Shown: positions 5,973-7,165 of the stretch, piece after piece
How the letters are laid out: each line of letters starts with the position of its first letter
How positions within the stretch are numbered: the stretch's first letter is position 1
DNA from: Eubacteriales bacterium
GTDB lineage: Bacteria; Bacillota_A; Clostridia; Christensenellales; Aristaeellaceae
Reading direction: 5' to 3'
Assembly (NCBI GenBank): GCA_030528845.1
Contig: JAUMYC010000130.1
Span: forward strand, 1 to 7,165
DNA: 7,165 nucleotides
Translations under genes and position numbers: made by a program
Notes under the pieces: model-generated
The model's input: the letters and a program-made list of their open reading frames with translations, nothing else
What the model was told of the DNA's origin: nothing
The model's database searches: none

Positions 5973-7067
5973 ATGAAAGACGTATTGTTTGCCCCGATGG
6001 CCTACAGCCGCTATGAAGCCAGCCAGACCCTGCCCGCAAAGTTCGTCCGGCTGCTTGAAAAATCCGGCCTGGCCGACAAGGTGAACGGAAAAAAGGTCGC
6101 CATTAAAATGCATGTCGGCGACGGCATCACCTATTCCACCATCCCGCCGGTATTTATCATCAAGCTCGTCGATTTCATCAAATCCCACGGCGGCGATTGC
6201 TTCATCACCGACCACTATGTCCATTCCCGTCACCCCGAGCGCCGCGGCTACACCGAGCAGACCCTCGGCTGCCCCGTGCTGGAGGCCACCGGCTACATGG
6301 GCAAGTACTTCTACGAGAAGGAAGTCAACTATAAGACCTTCAAGCACGTGGACGTGGCCGGCCTCATCCACGACGCCGATTTCATGATCGACTTCTCGCA
6401 CGTCAAGGGCCACGGCTCCTGCGGCTTCGGCGGCGCCTGCAAGAACATCGCCATGGGCTGCGTGACCGACCGCACCCGCCATGAGATCCACGCGCTCGAA
6501 GGCGGCCTCGTCTGGGACGCCCAGAAGTGCGTGCATTGCGGCAAGTGCATCACCGCCTGCAACCATTATGCCAACTCCTTCAAGGGCGAGGGCAAGGAAG
6601 CCGTCTACAGCGTCAATTATCACCACTGCACCATGTGCCAGCATTGCCTGAAGGTCTGCCCCGTGCAGGCCATCACCCTCGACAGCCACGACTACGCCGA
6701 CTTCCAGACCGGCATGGCCGTCTGCACCAAGACCGTCGTGGACACCTTTGCCCCCGGCAATGTCTACTACATCAACGTGCTCACCGCCATCACCGCCCTG
6801 TGCGACTGCTGGGGCATGACCACCCCCTCCCTCGTTCCGGATATCGGCATCATGGCCTCCGATGATATCGTCGCCATCGAGCGCGCCTCCATCGACGCCA
6901 TCAAGATCGAAAACCTGAACCGCGAGGGCATCCCCATGGGCATGGAGCTCTCCGGCGAGGGCCATCTCTTCCAGCAGCTGCATGGCAAAAACCCCTTCGT
7001 GCAGCTCGAAAAGCTCGAAGAACAGGGCCTCGGCACCCAGGACTACCAGCTCGTCACCGTTAAATAA
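5973..7067 (+). CDS. DUF362-domain protein with two 4Fe-4S ferredoxin motifs
   Basis: The 364-residue cytosolic protein belongs to the DUF362 iron-sulfur family, common in anaerobes and of unknown biochemical role. The N-terminal part (about 1-175) contains KVAIKMHVGD (41-50) and the conserved glycine-rich HVKGHGSCGFGGACKN (143-158). Two ferredoxin-like motifs follow: Cys186, 189, 192 and 196, then Cys219, 222, 225 and 229. The second ends in the usual CP, while in the first the fourth Cys is followed by Asn-His instead of Pro. Further on, NVLTAITALCDCWG (268-281) adds Cys277 and Cys279, characteristic of the family's C-terminal part. The ATG at 5973 has AAGGAGG 8 bases upstream. The gene is monocistronic, between its own promoter and a strong terminator. 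An electron-transfer or redox-sensing role is inferred from the clusters only; neighbours give no functional hint. Confidence 0.93.
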   Translation: MKDVLFAPMAYSRYEASQTLPAKFVRLLEKSGLADKVNGKKVAIKMHVGDGITYSTIPPVFIIKLVDFIKSHGGDCFITDHYVHSRHPERRGYTEQTLGCPVLEATGYMGKYFYEKEVNYKTFKHVDVAGLIHDADFMIDFSHVKGHGSCGFGGACKNIAMGCVTDRTRHEIHALEGGLVWDAQKCVHCGKCITACNHYANSFKGEGKEAVYSVNYHHCTMCQHCLKVCPVQAITLDSHDYADFQTGMAVCTKTVVDTFAPGNVYYINVLTAITALCDCWGMTTPSLVPDIGIMASDDIVAIERASIDAIKIENLNREGIPMGMELSGEGHLFQQLHGKNPFVQLEKLEEQGLGTQDYQLVTVK

Positions 7068-7084
7068 GGTTTGCAGCCTATTGC

Positions 7085-7122
7085 AAAAGAGGCCTTTCTT
7101 TTTCCAAAGAAAGGCCTCTTTT
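7085..7122 (+). terminator. Long bidirectional terminator after the DUF362 gene
   Basis: AAAAGAGGCCTTTCTTT (7085-7101) and its exact complement (7106-7122) form a perfect 17-bp stem around loop TTCC. The end AGGCCTCTTTT supplies the U-tract, and the mirrored A-tract makes the element work equally on the minus strand. It begins 17 bases after the stop codon. Confidence 0.93.
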
Positions 7123-7130
7123 GACACCCC

Positions 7131-7153
7131 TGCAGGGAGCTCTGCTCCCTGCA
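7131..7153. repeat. GGGAGC-core hairpin palindrome
   Basis: TGCAGGGAGC (7131-7140) and GCTCCCTGCA (7144-7153) form a perfect 10-bp stem around TCT. No T-run follows on either strand, so it is not a standard terminator. Its core GGGAGC/GCTCCC is shared with the palindrome at 156-185. Nothing else is visible in the last 40 bases. Confidence 0.7.
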
Positions 7154-7165
7154 CCCTCGGCTGAG

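Noticed and set aside
5922..7154. A 410-codon open frame on the minus strand opposite the DUF362 gene
   Set aside because: The frame passes through a strong terminator and the opposite gene's promoter, and its product is compositionally biased. The plus-strand DUF362 gene explains the region.

Overview
The window reads as a stretch of ordinary chromosome from a moderately GC-rich Gram-positive anaerobe, most likely a gut-type Clostridia member (Eubacteriales or Christensenellales). The basis is GC-rich third codon positions, strong AGGGAGG/AAGGAGG ribosome binding sites, near-consensus sigma-A promoters with 17-bp spacers, U-tailed terminators, and a DUF362 ferredoxin-type protein of the kind common in strict anaerobes. 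The taxonomic call is inference; no marker gene here settles it.

Layout from left to right. (1) Positions 1-53 hold the 5' three-quarters of a tRNA-Arg(ACG) on the minus strand, cut by the window edge, with a fully consensus promoter (TTGACA-17-TATAAT) behind it. (2) A perfect 30-bp palindrome followed by a T-run lies at 156-192. (3) A Gfo/Idh/MocA-family NAD(P)-dependent sugar oxidoreductase (minus, 198-1193) is transcribed divergently from a ThuA-domain protein (plus, 1367-2131). The pairing recalls the rhizobial thuAB genes for keto-sugar metabolism. (4) A two-gene plus-strand operon (2308-5282) has its own promoter and terminator. It encodes a membrane-anchored PglF/CapD-type nucleotide-sugar 4,6-dehydratase and a GT4 glycosyltransferase, which suggests surface glycan or glycoprotein synthesis. 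(5) A small basic coiled-coil protein of unknown function (5477-5839) is a separate transcription unit with a near-perfect promoter and its own terminator. (6) A DUF362 protein with two 4Fe-4S motifs (5973-7067) has its own promoter, which carries CTATGC direct repeats, and ends in a long bidirectional terminator. (7) The last 40 bases hold a second GGGAGC-core palindrome.

Every plus-strand unit is separated from the next by a recognisable terminator, so this is a series of independent housekeeping or metabolic units rather than one large system. I see no CRISPR array, transposase, integrase, toxin-antitoxin pair or defence module. The least explained items are the small coiled-coil protein, the repeated promoter element before the DUF362 gene, and the two related palindromes.
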